Source: Pseudomonas sp. Marseille-Q3773
GTDB lineage: Bacteria; Pseudomonadota; Gammaproteobacteria; Pseudomonadales; Pseudomonadaceae
Assembly: GCF_916618955.1 (NCBI RefSeq)
Contig: NZ_OU745390.1
Span: 1,240,001-1,304,000, forward strand
Direction: 5' to 3'
DNA: 64,000 bases
Position numbers and translations under genes: made by a program. The notes below the pieces were generated by a model. It was not told the DNA's origin and searched no databases. It saw only the letters and a list, made by a program, of their open reading frames with translations. This document shows positions 34,642-43,477 of the stretch, piece after piece. The stretch's first letter is position 1; each line of letters opens with the position of its first letter.

Positions 34642-37059
34642 TTACGGCAGTGCGTAAGCCATCACGTAGTCGCCACGGTCAGTCGATTGGCGCGCGCCGC
34701 CAGCGGTGACCACCACGTATTGCTTGCCGGTTTTCGGCGAGACATAGGTCATCGGGCCGCCCTGGCTGCCCACGGGCAGGCCGGCCTTCCAGATCTCGTT
34801 GCCGTTGCTGCTGTCATAGGCACGCAGGTAGAAGTCCTGGGTGCCGGCGATGAACACCAGGCCACCTTGGGTCGACAGGGTGCCGCCGAGGGTTGGCAGG
34901 CCGATCTTGATCGGCAGGTGCATGCGGATGCCGAGCGGGCCGGTGTCTTCGACAGTACCGACCGGCACCTGCCAGGCCACCTGGCGGGTTTTCATGTCGA
35001 TGGCGGTCAGGGTGCCGAATGGTGGCGCCTGGCACGGAATACCGGCTACCGAGAGGAAGCGGTTCTTGTTTACCGCATACGGGGTGCCCTTGAGCGGTAC
35101 GGCGCCCATGCCGGTGTTCAGGGCCTCACCGCCGGAGGCCGCACCGCCCTTGTTCTGCGACGGAATCATCTGGATCCACAGGCCCAGGCGCATGTCATTG
35201 ACGAAGATGAAACCATGCACCGGGTCGGTGGAAATGCTGCCCCAGTTCATGCCGCCCAGCGAGCCCGGGAAGCTCAGCGCCAGGTCGGTGCCTGGTGCGG
35301 TGTACAGGCCGTCATAACGCATCTTCTTGAAGTCGATACGGCACAGCAGCTGGTCGTACGGTGTGGCGCCCCACATGTCGGACTCGGTCAGGGTCTGTGC
35401 GCCGATCTGCGGCATGCCCACCGACTTCGGCTGGGTCGGGGAATAGGGTTCGTTGGGAATGTTGCCGGGCTTGACCGGCACTTCGTCGACCTGGGTCAGC
35501 GGCTTGCCGGTGGCGCGGTCGAGCACGTAGATCTGCCCGGCCTTGGTGCCGATCACCACCGCCGGTACCGACTGGCCGTCGTCCCTGGTGAAGTCGATCA
35601 GGCTCGGCTGCATCGGCAGGTCGAAGTCCCACAGGTCGTTGTGCACGGTCTGGAACACCCACTTCTGGTTGCCGGTGGTGGCGTCCAGGGCCAGCACCGA
35701 AGCGCCGTAGGTGTGGTCCAGCCGGGTGCGTTCGACGCCGTAGATATCGGTGGACGACGAGCCCATCGGCAGGAATACGGTGTTCATCGCCGGGTCGTAG
35801 GACATCGGTGCCCAGCTGTTCGGGGTGCTGCGCACGTAGGTCTTGTCGCCCTGTGGCGCCTGCCGGTCTTGCGGGTTGCCCGGGTCGAAGGCCCAGCGCA
35901 TTTCACCGCTGAACACGTCGAAACCACGGATCACGCCGCCAGGCATGTCGGTCTGCACGTTATCGGCGATACGCCCGCCGACCACCACCGTGGTGCCGGC
36001 CATCAGCGGGGCAGAGGACAGCTGGTAGTAGGAGTCCGGTACGTTGCCCAGGCCGGCCAGCAGGTTGACCTGGCCGTTGTTGCCGAAGCCCTGGCAGAAC
36101 TCGCCGGTGTCGGCGTCGACGGCGATCAGGCGGCCATCGATGGTGTTGGTCAGCAGGCGACGCTGGCAGTTGGCACCGGCCGGCACGCTACCGACGGTGA
36201 CCGGCGTGCTGTTCGGCTGGGTTGGCTGGGCAATTGGCGCGCTGGCATCGAAATAGGCCATGCCACGGCAGCGCTGCCACACCTTGGACTGGGCGTTGAT
36301 CGGGTTCTTCCACAGTTCCTTGCCGGAGTCGGCGTCGAGCGCGATCAGGTTGTTGTGCGGAGTGCAGATGAACACCTTGTTGCCCACCTGCAGCGGGGTC
36401 AGCTGGTCCTCCGCACCGTTGCCGTCGCTGACGGCCACGTCACCGGTGTGGTAGGTCCAGGCCACCTGGAGCTTGCTGACGTTGTCGCGATTGATCTGGT
36501 CCAGCGCGGCGAAGCGGCTGCCGCCTTCGGTATTGCCGTAGTGCGCCCAGTCCTTCTGCTGCTTGCCGGCTTCGACCGGGGTCATGCCTGGGCCTTTGCC
36601 GGCAGGAGCGACAGTGGGGTGGGCAACGAACATGTTGCCGACGGCGACGACCAGCGCCACGGCCATGACCGCGGCCACGCCATAGGCACCACGGCCGCTG
36701 CTGGCGCCGCTGGCACGCGCCAGCAGCGGGTAGACCAGCGCCACCACCAGGCCGATGGCGCCGAACATGAACAGGCGCGAGAACAGCGGCCAGAACACCA
36801 GGCCAACGTCGACCAGTGCCCAGATCGCGGTACCCAGCAGGAACGCCGCGTACAGCCAGGCGCCCGCCGGCTTGCGACGTGCGATGAGAACACCAGCGAT
36901 GGCCATGGCCAGGCCGCCGATCAGGAAGTACCAGGAACCGCCCAGGCCGGCCAGCTTGACGCCGCCCGCCGCCAGGAGGAGGCCAAGCAGGGCGATGATC
37001 ACGCCCAGGCCGACCAGGATGATGTGTGTGGCGCCGGAAGCGCGCGGTATTGCTTTCAT
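34642..37059 (-). CDS. quiA: Membrane-bound PQQ-dependent dehydrogenase (quinate/shikimate type)
   Basis: This 805-residue quinoprotein oxidises its substrate in the periplasm and passes electrons to ubiquinone. Five membrane helices fill about residues 10-135, followed by an eight-bladed PQQ propeller, the layout of glucose and quinate dehydrogenases. Propeller marks include WAYHTGDVAV-like W-motifs (VAWTYHTGDVAV), GGRIADN and DHTYGASVLALDATTGNQKW. Glucose dehydrogenase (gcd) is the main alternative because length and fold are the same. I favour quinate because the KT2440 gene paired with this porin is, as I recall, annotated quiA. The start ATG 37057-37059 precedes the first helix. A palindrome lies upstream at 37105-37120. 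Confidence 0.75.
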   Translation of the reverse strand: MKAIPRASGATHIILVGLGVIIALLGLLLAAGGVKLAGLGGSWYFLIGGLAMAIAGVLIARRKPAGAWLYAAFLLGTAIWALVDVGLVFWPLFSRLFMFGAIGLVVALVYPLLARASGASSGRGAYGVAAVMAVALVVAVGNMFVAHPTVAPAGKGPGMTPVEAGKQQKDWAHYGNTEGGSRFAALDQINRDNVSKLQVAWTYHTGDVAVSDGNGAEDQLTPLQVGNKVFICTPHNNLIALDADSGKELWKNPINAQSKVWQRCRGMAYFDASAPIAQPTQPNSTPVTVGSVPAGANCQRRLLTNTIDGRLIAVDADTGEFCQGFGNNGQVNLLAGLGNVPDSYYQLSSAPLMAGTTVVVGGRIADNVQTDMPGGVIRGFDVFSGEMRWAFDPGNPQDRQAPQGDKTYVRSTPNSWAPMSYDPAMNTVFLPMGSSSTDIYGVERTRLDHTYGASVLALDATTGNQKWVFQTVHNDLWDFDLPMQPSLIDFTRDDGQSVPAVVIGTKAGQIYVLDRATGKPLTQVDEVPVKPGNIPNEPYSPTQPKSVGMPQIGAQTLTESDMWGATPYDQLLCRIDFKKMRYDGLYTAPGTDLALSFPGSLGGMNWGSISTDPVHGFIFVNDMRLGLWIQMIPSQNKGGAASGGEALNTGMGAVPLKGTPYAVNKNRFLSVAGIPCQAPPFGTLTAIDMKTRQVAWQVPVGTVEDTGPLGIRMHLPIKIGLPTLGGTLSTQGGLVFIAGTQDFYLRAYDSSNGNEIWKAGLPVGSQGGPMTYVSPKTGKQYVVVTAGGARQSTDRGDYVMAYALP

Positions 37060-37104
37060 GCCAGGGATCTCAGCAGGTGGAATACGCGCAGTTTAAACGC
37101 TTAG

Positions 37105-37120
37105 CTTGCTAATTAACAAG
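37105..37120. promoter_or_regulatory. Palindrome upstream of quiA
   Basis: CTTGCTAATTAACAAG is symmetric except for one base pair (CTTG-y-TAATTA-r-CAAG) and lies 46-61 bp before the dehydrogenase start. On the minus strand TTGTTA, a 17-nt gap and TTAAAC overlap it as weak -35/-10 candidates. The form suits a MarR- or TetR-type repressor. A near copy of its left half occurs upstream of the marR gene at 57344. Confidence 0.5.
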
Positions 37121-37253
37121 TTGGTACATAATTTTATGAGACTGATTGTCGCAGGGTTGAACTGGCCTGGGTGCTGCTAAAAGTATGGATAAGGTGGCGA
37201 AAATGACGAGAAAAAAGCTGTTCATGCGGGACAGATATCGGCAAGTCGTCTGG

Positions 37254-37604
37254 TTACGCCGGCCACGGACTGCCACTGCTGTAGAAAACCGCAAGCCAGA
37301 TCGTCGCTGTGCCGGGGGCAGTCCATTCCACGCGATGGCGGTAATGTGGCGGGATGTCCAGGCAATCGCCCGCTGCCAGCAGGCGGGTGTGCTGTTCATG
37401 CTCGAAGCGCAGGCCCGCGGCACCGCTGAGCAAGACCACCCATTCGCCTTCGGCCTGGTCGTACCAGAACCCGGGCGGGCTGGCCTGGCCAGTGGAGACG
37501 ATGCGTTCCACGCGTACGCCCGGGCGGCTGAGCAGCTCATCGACACGTTCAGCGCTGGTGGCGGCGCAAGGGGGCAGGTCGGTCAGGAGGTTGTGCAATG
37601 TCAT
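37254..37604 (-). CDS. Small cupin-domain protein
   Basis: This 116-residue single-domain cupin is cytoplasmic, with no signal peptide. Cupin motifs are visible around EGEWVVLLSGAAGLRFE and LAAGDCLDIPPHYRHRVEW, which carries the metal-ligand histidines; the end is TIWLAVFYSS. Such proteins are often dioxygenase-like or sensory, and the ligand is unknown. ATG 37602-37604 has GAGG 6 nt upstream. It is divergent from a LysR-type regulator (117 bp between starts), so that regulator probably controls it. Its 3' end faces the quiA promoter region, 194 bp away. Confidence 0.8.
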   Translation of the reverse strand: MTLHNLLTDLPPCAATSAERVDELLSRPGVRVERIVSTGQASPPGFWYDQAEGEWVVLLSGAAGLRFEHEQHTRLLAAGDCLDIPPHYRHRVEWTAPGTATIWLAVFYSSGSPWPA

Positions 37605-37721
37605 GGAATGCCTCGCTCGAAGGGGACTGCTTCCACTATGGACGCGATTTCCAGGTGCCGCGCTTCTTGACCCGCCCGGTCGTTTGTAAGAACTTTCCGG
37701 GATTTGGAAGACGGGCAGCAA

Positions 37722-38627
37722 ATGGACAAACTCCTGGCGATGAAAATGTTCGTGGCCACCGTCGATGCCCAGGGCTTTTCGGCTGCCGCGCGCAGGCTTG
37801 GGTTGGCGACCTCGTCGGTGACGCGCCTGGTCGATGGCCTGGAAACCGCGTTGGGCGCCACCTTGCTCAATCGCTCGACGCGCCAGGTCAGCCTGACCGA
37901 GGCCGGCGCACGCTATTACGAGCGCGCCCGGGGTATTTTCGAAGCGCTGGACGAGGCCGATGCCAGCGTCGCCGACCGCGGCGAGGAGCCTGTCGGCGTG
38001 CTGCGCCTGTGCTTGCCGGTGGAATTCGGCAGGCGGGTCATCGCCCCGCACCTCGGGTCGTTCCTGGCGCAGCACCCGGCACTGGAACTGGATATCGACC
38101 TCAGCGACCGCCTGGATGACCTGCTCGACGGCCGCTACGACCTGTCGATCCGCCTGGGTGACCCTTCACCCAACGACGAGCTGGTGTGTCGCCAGTTGGG
38201 GCGCTTCGAGCGGTGGCTGGTGGCCAGCCCGGCTTACCTGGCCGGGCGTGACGCACTGGAGCATCCACGGCAGTTGCTGGAGCACGCCTGCCTGCGCTTT
38301 CGCTACGGGCAGAAAGGCCGCCCCTGGCGTCTGGCCCGGGCACAGGAAAGCCTGGAGCTGGATGTGAGCGGGCCGTTGCGCAGTGCCAACGCCGACCTGT
38401 TGCGCGAAACCGCGTTGGCCGGCAGCGGCATTGCGCTGCTGGCCGATTGGCTGGTACACGAGGATGTCGCAGCGGGGCGCCTGCAGCGGGTGTTCGCTGA
38501 CTGGCAAGCCAGCCCCGGGGCGGCCAACAGCAGTATCAATGCCCTGTACCTGCCCAACCATCGTGGCTCACGGCGGGTGAATGCGTTCATGCACTTTTGC
38601 GACGGCTTGCTGACACCGCGTGGCTAG
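37722..38627 (+). CDS. LysR-family transcriptional regulator
   Basis: This 301-residue regulator has a winged helix-turn-helix at residues 5-63 (FVATVDAQGFSAAARRLG, then SSVTRLVDGLE). An effector-binding domain follows, beginning VGVLRLCLPVEFGRRVIAP. The CrgA-like sequence LDIDLSDRLDDLLDGRYDLSIRLG places it in the DmlR/CrgA subgroup. ATG 37722 gives MDKLLAMKMFVATV, the usual start; an in-frame ATG six codons earlier is possible. It is divergent from the cupin gene, which is the likely target. The downstream MFS gene, after 105 bp, could be another. Confidence 0.88.
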   Translation: MDKLLAMKMFVATVDAQGFSAAARRLGLATSSVTRLVDGLETALGATLLNRSTRQVSLTEAGARYYERARGIFEALDEADASVADRGEEPVGVLRLCLPVEFGRRVIAPHLGSFLAQHPALELDIDLSDRLDDLLDGRYDLSIRLGDPSPNDELVCRQLGRFERWLVASPAYLAGRDALEHPRQLLEHACLRFRYGQKGRPWRLARAQESLELDVSGPLRSANADLLRETALAGSGIALLADWLVHEDVAAGRLQRVFADWQASPGAANSSINALYLPNHRGSRRVNAFMHFCDGLLTPRG

Positions 38628-38732
38628 CGTTGCGCAGCGCGCAAAAGCGCGTTGCGCCAGCACCGGATTCCCGGCGTCAGCGTCGCTGGGTAAGGTGGCT
38701 GGCATATTCCATCCGTTGCCGAGGAACCTCGC

Positions 38733-39932
38733 ATGAACCCCTCCCTTGCTGCCGCCCAGCCGGCAGCCACCGGCCTGAGCCGGGCCCTGGTCGCACTGCT
38801 GGCGTTCTGCTGCGGCGCGATTGTCGCCAACATCTACTATGCCCAGCCCATCGTCGGGCTGATCGCCCCGGACCTTGGGCTGTCCACCGAACATGCCAGC
38901 CTGATCGTCTCGCTCACCCAGCTAGGCTACGCCTTGGGCCTGTTGCTGCTGGTGCCGCTGGCCGACCTGCTGGAAAACCGCCGGCTGATGGTGGCCACGG
39001 CGGTGCTGGCCGGGGTCAGCCTGCTGCTGGCGGGTACCAGCCGCAGTGGCCAGGGCCAGCTATTCCTCGGCTATGCGCTGCTGATCGGTTTCAGTTCGGT
39101 AGCGGTGCAGATGCTCATTCCGCTGGCGGCGCACCTGGCGCCGGAGCAGCAGCGCGGACGCGTGGTCGGCAACATCATGGGCGGCCTGTTGCTGGGCATC
39201 CTGCTGGCGCGGCCGCTGTCGAGCGTGGTGGCCGACCACTTTGGCTGGCGCGCGGTGTTCGTCGGTGCCGCCGGGGTCATGCTGGCGATCATCCTGTTGC
39301 TGGCGCTGACCTTGCCGCAGCGTCGCCCCGAGCACAAGGCCAGCTATGCCGGCTTGATGCTGTCGCTGCTGACGCTGCTGCGCCGCTACCCCTTGCTGCG
39401 CCAGCGCTCGCTTTACCAGGCGTTGATGTTCGCGGCGTTCAGCCTGTACTGGACCGCGGTGCCGATGGCCCTGGCCGGTGAGCATGGCTTGTCACAGAGC
39501 CAGATCGCGATATTCGCCCTGGTGGGCGCGGTGGGTGCCGTTGCCGCCCCGCTGGCCGGTCGCCTCGCCGATGCCGGGCATGCCCGGGCTGGCTCGCTGC
39601 TGGCGCTGCTGCTGGCCCCGGCGGCCCTGCTACTGGGGCTGACAGCGCCGGGCTACAGCGTGATTGGTCTGGGCCTTACCGGGGTGCTGCTGGATTTCGC
39701 CGTGCAGATGAACATGGTGATCGGCCAGCGCGAGGTGTACGCGCTGGACCCGGCCAGCCGCGGGCGGCTCAACGCGGTGTACATGACCAGCATCTTCCTC
39801 GGCGGGGCGCTGGGCTCGGCGGTCGCCAGCGCAGTGTTCAGCCAGTTCGGCTGGCAGGGCGTGGCGTGGGTGGGGGCCGGGTTGCCGGGTGTAGCCTTGG
39901 TCATCTACCTGGCCAAGGCCCGTCGCAACTGA
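38733..39932 (+). CDS. MFS transporter (drug/metabolite efflux type)
   Basis: This 399-residue inner-membrane carrier has twelve hydrophobic helices and belongs to the DHA1-like MFS group. Early sequence reads LLAFCCGAIVANIYYAQPIVGLI, a hallmark of a family of Pseudomonas MFS exporters (YnfM/NepI-related). The loop PLADLLENRRL is the A-like motif. The ATG at 38733 follows an AGGAAC site. It is on the same strand as the LysR regulator 105 bp upstream, which may control it. The substrate is not predictable. Confidence 0.85.
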   Translation: MNPSLAAAQPAATGLSRALVALLAFCCGAIVANIYYAQPIVGLIAPDLGLSTEHASLIVSLTQLGYALGLLLLVPLADLLENRRLMVATAVLAGVSLLLAGTSRSGQGQLFLGYALLIGFSSVAVQMLIPLAAHLAPEQQRGRVVGNIMGGLLLGILLARPLSSVVADHFGWRAVFVGAAGVMLAIILLLALTLPQRRPEHKASYAGLMLSLLTLLRRYPLLRQRSLYQALMFAAFSLYWTAVPMALAGEHGLSQSQIAIFALVGAVGAVAAPLAGRLADAGHARAGSLLALLLAPAALLLGLTAPGYSVIGLGLTGVLLDFAVQMNMVIGQREVYALDPASRGRLNAVYMTSIFLGGALGSAVASAVFSQFGWQGVAWVGAGLPGVALVIYLAKARRN

Positions 39933-39966
39933 AGGACGACGCGCGCAATTGCGCAAGCTGCCTGGC

Positions 39967-40578
39967 TCATCGCCCAAGCGGCAACGCCACGCCGATCAGG
40001 GCGAACAGGCTGCCACAGCAGCGATTGAAGCCTTTGCCGCCCTTGGCCAGCCAGGGGCGGATGCGAAACGCCAGGCGGGCCAACAGGTATTCGACCAGAA
40101 ACTCGACACTGGCAAAGGTCGCCGCCATGACCACGAACTGCGAGAGCAGCCCACGCTGCGGGTCGATGAATTGCGGCAGGAACGCACCATAGAACAACAG
40201 CACCTTGGGGTTGGCCATGGCCGACAGCAGGCCCTGGCGGAACAGGCTGGCATTGCCCAGCCGGGCGCTTTGCCCGGTCAACTCAAGGTGCAGGCCCGGG
40301 CTGCGCCACAGCTGGATTCCCAACCAGATCAGGTAGGCACCCCCCACCCACTTGAGCACGTTCAGTAACGAGGCCGAGGCCTGCAGCAACGCGCTGAGGC
40401 CGAACATGGCCAAGGCGATCAGGGCGCTGAAGCCGAACACCCCGCCGATGATGGTGAACAACGTCCGCCGCGCGCCGTACAAGGCGCCGTGGCTCAGGGC
40501 CAGCAGGCTGTTGGGGCCTGGGGTGAGCGACAGGCCGATACTGGCCAGCAGGTAGATCAGCCAGGTGTCGAGTGCCAT
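39967..40578 (-). CDS. LysE/RhtB-family amino-acid exporter
   Basis: This 203-residue inner-membrane exporter has about six helices. The signature LLASIGLSLTPGPNSLLALSHG near the N terminus and FRQGLLSAMANPKVLLFYGA in the middle define the RhtB/LysE family. The frame extends to 40689, but ATG 40576-40578 gives MALDTWLIYLLASIGLSLTPGPN, the usual start. It converges with the MFS gene (34 bp between stops) and diverges from a GlxA-like regulator (104 bp between starts), which may control it. Cargo is probably an amino acid or analogue. Confidence 0.88.
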   Translation of the reverse strand: MALDTWLIYLLASIGLSLTPGPNSLLALSHGALYGARRTLFTIIGGVFGFSALIALAMFGLSALLQASASLLNVLKWVGGAYLIWLGIQLWRSPGLHLELTGQSARLGNASLFRQGLLSAMANPKVLLFYGAFLPQFIDPQRGLLSQFVVMAATFASVEFLVEYLLARLAFRIRPWLAKGGKGFNRCCGSLFALIGVALPLGR

Positions 40579-40682
40579 GGCGGGATGAGCCTCGTCGAGA
40601 AGAAGGGCACAGTCTATGGCCTGGACCACGTCCCGGCAGGGTATGATCTGGACATTCCATGGTTGTTTCTGGACGCTATGCC

Positions 40683-41651
40683 ATGTCACCCGACATCCGC
40701 TTGCTGATCTTGCCGTTACCGGATTTCGCCTTGCTGCCGTTCGGCGCCTTTCTCGACAAATTGCGCTTCAGCGCCGATGACGAGGATTACAGCCAGCAGC
40801 GTTATTGCAGCTGGACCGTGGCAGGGCTCAGCCCTGACCCGGTACGCTCGAGCAGTGGTGCGGTGGTACAGGTCGAGGCCCTGCTCAGCCAGCTTGACCT
40901 GGGCAGCTTCGATTATCTGGTGGTATTCGGTGGGCGCAACGCCCTGGTCACTGCCGCATTGGCGCCTTGCTACAAGACGCTGCTCAGGCAAGCGGGCAAA
41001 GCCGGCGTCAAGCTGGTGGGGGTGGACAATGGCGCCTTCCTGCTGGCTGCATGCGGCTTGCTGGAGGGGCACAAGGTGGTCGTGCACTGGCGCCATGAAG
41101 CCGAGTTTCGTGCAGCCTTTCCGCAGTTGCAGGTGCTGCCTGAGCAGCTGTATTGCATTGACGGCAGCCGCATCACCTGCGCTGGTGGTACCGCTGCCAT
41201 CGACCTGGCCGTCGCGCTGTTGTCCGGCGCCTGTGGGCGCACCCGGGCGCTCAAGGGCCTGGCCGACATGCTGGTGGATGACCCGCGTGACAGTCGCCAT
41301 GCCTTGCGCTCGCTGGAGCTGGGGCCAGGGCAGGGGCGGCAGGTGCAGCGGGCACAAGCGCTGATGCGTCACCACTTGGGTACGCCGTGGACGGTGGAGC
41401 GCCTGGCAGCGGAGTTGGGCATCAGCCGCCGCCAGCTGGACCGGCAGTTTCATGCCAGCCATGGCATGAGCGCCAAGGCCTGGTGGCTGGAAATGCGCTT
41501 GCAGCAGGCGCGCTGGCGCTTGCTCAATTCCAGCCATAGCCTGGCGCAGATTGCCGACGAAGTGGGCCTGGGCGACGCCAGTTACCTGGGCAAGTGCGTA
41601 CGCCGGCGGTTCGGTTGTAGCGCCCTTGAATTGCGTGCAGTTGCCCTTTAG
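40683..41651 (+). CDS. GlxA-family AraC-type regulator (DJ-1/PfpI-like sensor domain)
   Basis: This 322-residue regulator has an N-terminal DJ-1/PfpI-like class I amidotransferase fold (1-190) and a C-terminal AraC HTH pair (about 225-320). The sensor part shows DYLVVFGGRNAL and GVDNGAFLLAACGLL. The usual nucleophile elbow cysteine is replaced (VDNGAF), as in GlxA regulators that only bind ligands. The DNA-binding part includes TVERLAAELGISRRQLDRQF and SLAQIADEVGLGDASYLGK. ATG 40683 is chosen because MSPDIRLLILPLPDF matches the family start. It is divergent from the LysE exporter, a typical local regulator-exporter pair. Relatives often control glycine-betaine or carnitine genes. Confidence 0.85.
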   Translation: MSPDIRLLILPLPDFALLPFGAFLDKLRFSADDEDYSQQRYCSWTVAGLSPDPVRSSSGAVVQVEALLSQLDLGSFDYLVVFGGRNALVTAALAPCYKTLLRQAGKAGVKLVGVDNGAFLLAACGLLEGHKVVVHWRHEAEFRAAFPQLQVLPEQLYCIDGSRITCAGGTAAIDLAVALLSGACGRTRALKGLADMLVDDPRDSRHALRSLELGPGQGRQVQRAQALMRHHLGTPWTVERLAAELGISRRQLDRQFHASHGMSAKAWWLEMRLQQARWRLLNSSHSLAQIADEVGLGDASYLGKCVRRRFGCSALELRAVAL

Positions 41652-41786
41652 GAGCAGATTTCTCCGCGAAGCAGGCGACGCGGAAAATGGCACTGGCTCT
41701 GCGGTATTCGCGACCATGGAGGGCCACAACGATGTGACCTGAGCCCCTCATGCCGAACGGCTGAAACCAGGCTATCTCCGCCTGCC

Positions 41787-42638
41787 TCATTGCGGAGCCC
41801 CGAACACTCCCGTCCAGTAGATGCCTGCATCGCTTTTCGGGTCCACCGCATAGGCAGCCCCCAGTTCGCGGAACTCCGGGTTCATCAGCGTGGCGCAATG
41901 CCCCGGGCTGTCCAGCCAGCCATCGACCACCTTGTGCGCGGTATCACGCCCTGCGGCGATGTTCTCGCCAATCTGCCGGTACAGGTAGCCGGCCAGTTCG
42001 GCCCGGTCACCGGGGGTACGGCCATCCTTGTCGATGTGGTCGAAGAAGTTCTGGTTGGCCATGGCCCGGGTGTGGTTGGCGGCGACGCCGGCCAGTACCC
42101 CGCTCCAGCTCAGCGCCGGGGCGGCGGCAAACGGCTGGCCACCGCACTGGCGCGGTACCTTGCGCGCGGCGTTGATTTCCTGCAGCACTTTCTGCCCTTC
42201 GGCCTGCCAGTCGCCCAGGCGGCCGCTGAGCAGCGGCCGCGCCAGCACGATACGCCATTCGCGGCCTTCCTGGCTGACGCCGATATCGACAAACTGCGGG
42301 TCGAGCACCACCTGGCAGAAGCTCTCCTCGATGGCGTGCATGGCGGCGCGCGCATCGCGCGGCCCCGACAGGCTGATGGCTTGCACGTTGACCATGGGAT
42401 AGGCGGCGCGGGTCATGGCCTGCTGCAGGTCGCGGGTACCTTCTGGCGACAACGCCAGGCGGGTGTCGCTGTTGAGCGGCGGCAGCTCCAGCGACGCTTC
42501 ACCACCACAGGGCTGGGCCTTGCTGCGGTAGGCATTGATCGAATCGATCAGTTGCGCCTCTTCGCCGGTGGCAGCCAGTGCCCCGGTCGAGACGACCAGG
42601 GCCAGCGACAAGGCGGCAACGGATGACAGGACGCGCAT
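41787..42638 (-). CDS. Secreted CAP/SCP-domain protein
   Basis: This 283-residue exported protein has a signal peptide (MRVLSSVAALSLALVVSTGALA, cleavage near residue 22). An unassigned N-terminal region (about 25-155) precedes a CAP (PR-1/SCP) domain (about 155-283). CAP marks are AGVAANHTRAMANQNFFDHI, GENIAAGRDT and the C-terminal LDSPGHCATLMNPEFRELG. The likely catalytic/metal-like His and Glu residues are retained. Function in bacteria is poorly defined; some bind lipids or act at the cell wall. ATG 42636-42638 has GGGAGA 6 nt upstream. The next gene upstream on the same strand encodes a SleB-type hydrolase, also exported. Confidence 0.85.
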   Translation of the reverse strand: MRVLSSVAALSLALVVSTGALAATGEEAQLIDSINAYRSKAQPCGGEASLELPPLNSDTRLALSPEGTRDLQQAMTRAAYPMVNVQAISLSGPRDARAAMHAIEESFCQVVLDPQFVDIGVSQEGREWRIVLARPLLSGRLGDWQAEGQKVLQEINAARKVPRQCGGQPFAAAPALSWSGVLAGVAANHTRAMANQNFFDHIDKDGRTPGDRAELAGYLYRQIGENIAAGRDTAHKVVDGWLDSPGHCATLMNPEFRELGAAYAVDPKSDAGIYWTGVFGAPQ

Positions 42639-42831
42639 GTGGATCTCCCTATGACTGGCAGCGTCGTGGTTTGCGCTGCTCATCCTACACAAGCCCGGGG
42701 CTTTTGGCCCGGGATCGTGCAAAGCAATGAAAACGCCGGCAATCGTTGCTGGCGGCAAAAGAGGAAGTAGACCGGCCAGCGCCGAAAAAGTGCGATCTGG
42801 CGCCGTATTGCCATGGCTGGCCTGGGCGGGG

Positions 42832-43443
42832 TCAGCGCGCCAGCGCCTGGTTTGGCTTGTAGAAGAGAAAATGCCGGGTCTGGGCCGTCCTGCGATAGGC
42901 CTTGGCCCAGTCCGGGTGCACGTTGCGATCATGAAAGTACAGCGCGCCACCGGTGGTATCTTTCAGTTGCTGGTTGAGCGCTTTGCGTGCGATCTCCTTT
43001 GCAATGCCGTAGCGCTGCGGCTCCTCGACCTGGTCGGGACGCCCGTCGCACCACCAGGAAAACTGGCAGGCCTTGCTCTCCACGCCTTGCTTGACCACGC
43101 CGCAGATGCTGTCCGGGAAACCCTCTCTGCCCAGGCGATTGAGCACCACGCTGGCCACGGCGGCCATGTCTTCGGCGTCGGCACCCTTGGCTTCCCAGTA
43201 GACGGTGCGGGCCAGGCAGGTGAGGCTGTCATCCAGCGGTGCCTGGCCGGCCGGGTCCACGGCCTGCGCCTCACCGGGGGTGAGGATTTCGGCCTTCCCG
43301 GGGGGTGGCGCTTCCTCCAGCACTTTTTCCTCGAGTACTTCGGCCTTGTCCTCGGCGACGGCGGCCTTGGCCGCATCGGCCGCCTGCAAGGGGCCTGCGA
43401 GCAACGCCGAGGCCAGGCCGACCACCATCCAAGCAAGGCGCAT
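42832..43443 (-). CDS. Cell-wall hydrolase, SleB type
   Basis: This 203-residue exported protein has the hydrolase_2 (SleB) domain, which cleaves peptidoglycan. A signal peptide (MRLAWMVVGLASALLAGPLQA) is followed by an acidic, low-complexity linker (KAEVLEEKVLEEAPPPGKAE). The catalytic domain then shows LARTVYWEAKGADAEDMAAV (with the key glutamate of YWEA), VASVVLNRL and CQFSWWCDG. An in-frame GTG at 43447-43449 is possible, but ATG 43441-43443 has GGAAG 7 nt upstream. It is upstream of the CAP-domain gene (193-bp gap), so the two may act together at the envelope. Confidence 0.85.
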   Translation of the reverse strand: MRLAWMVVGLASALLAGPLQAADAAKAAVAEDKAEVLEEKVLEEAPPPGKAEILTPGEAQAVDPAGQAPLDDSLTCLARTVYWEAKGADAEDMAAVASVVLNRLGREGFPDSICGVVKQGVESKACQFSWWCDGRPDQVEEPQRYGIAKEIARKALNQQLKDTTGGALYFHDRNVHPDWAKAYRRTAQTRHFLFYKPNQALAR

Positions 43444-43477
43444 GGGCACGCTTCCGATCTGTGGGCTGGTTCACAGT

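Noticed and set aside
34531..37104. An 857-codon plus-strand frame opposite quiA
   Set aside because: Antisense shadow of a clear PQQ dehydrogenase; no recognisable domain.
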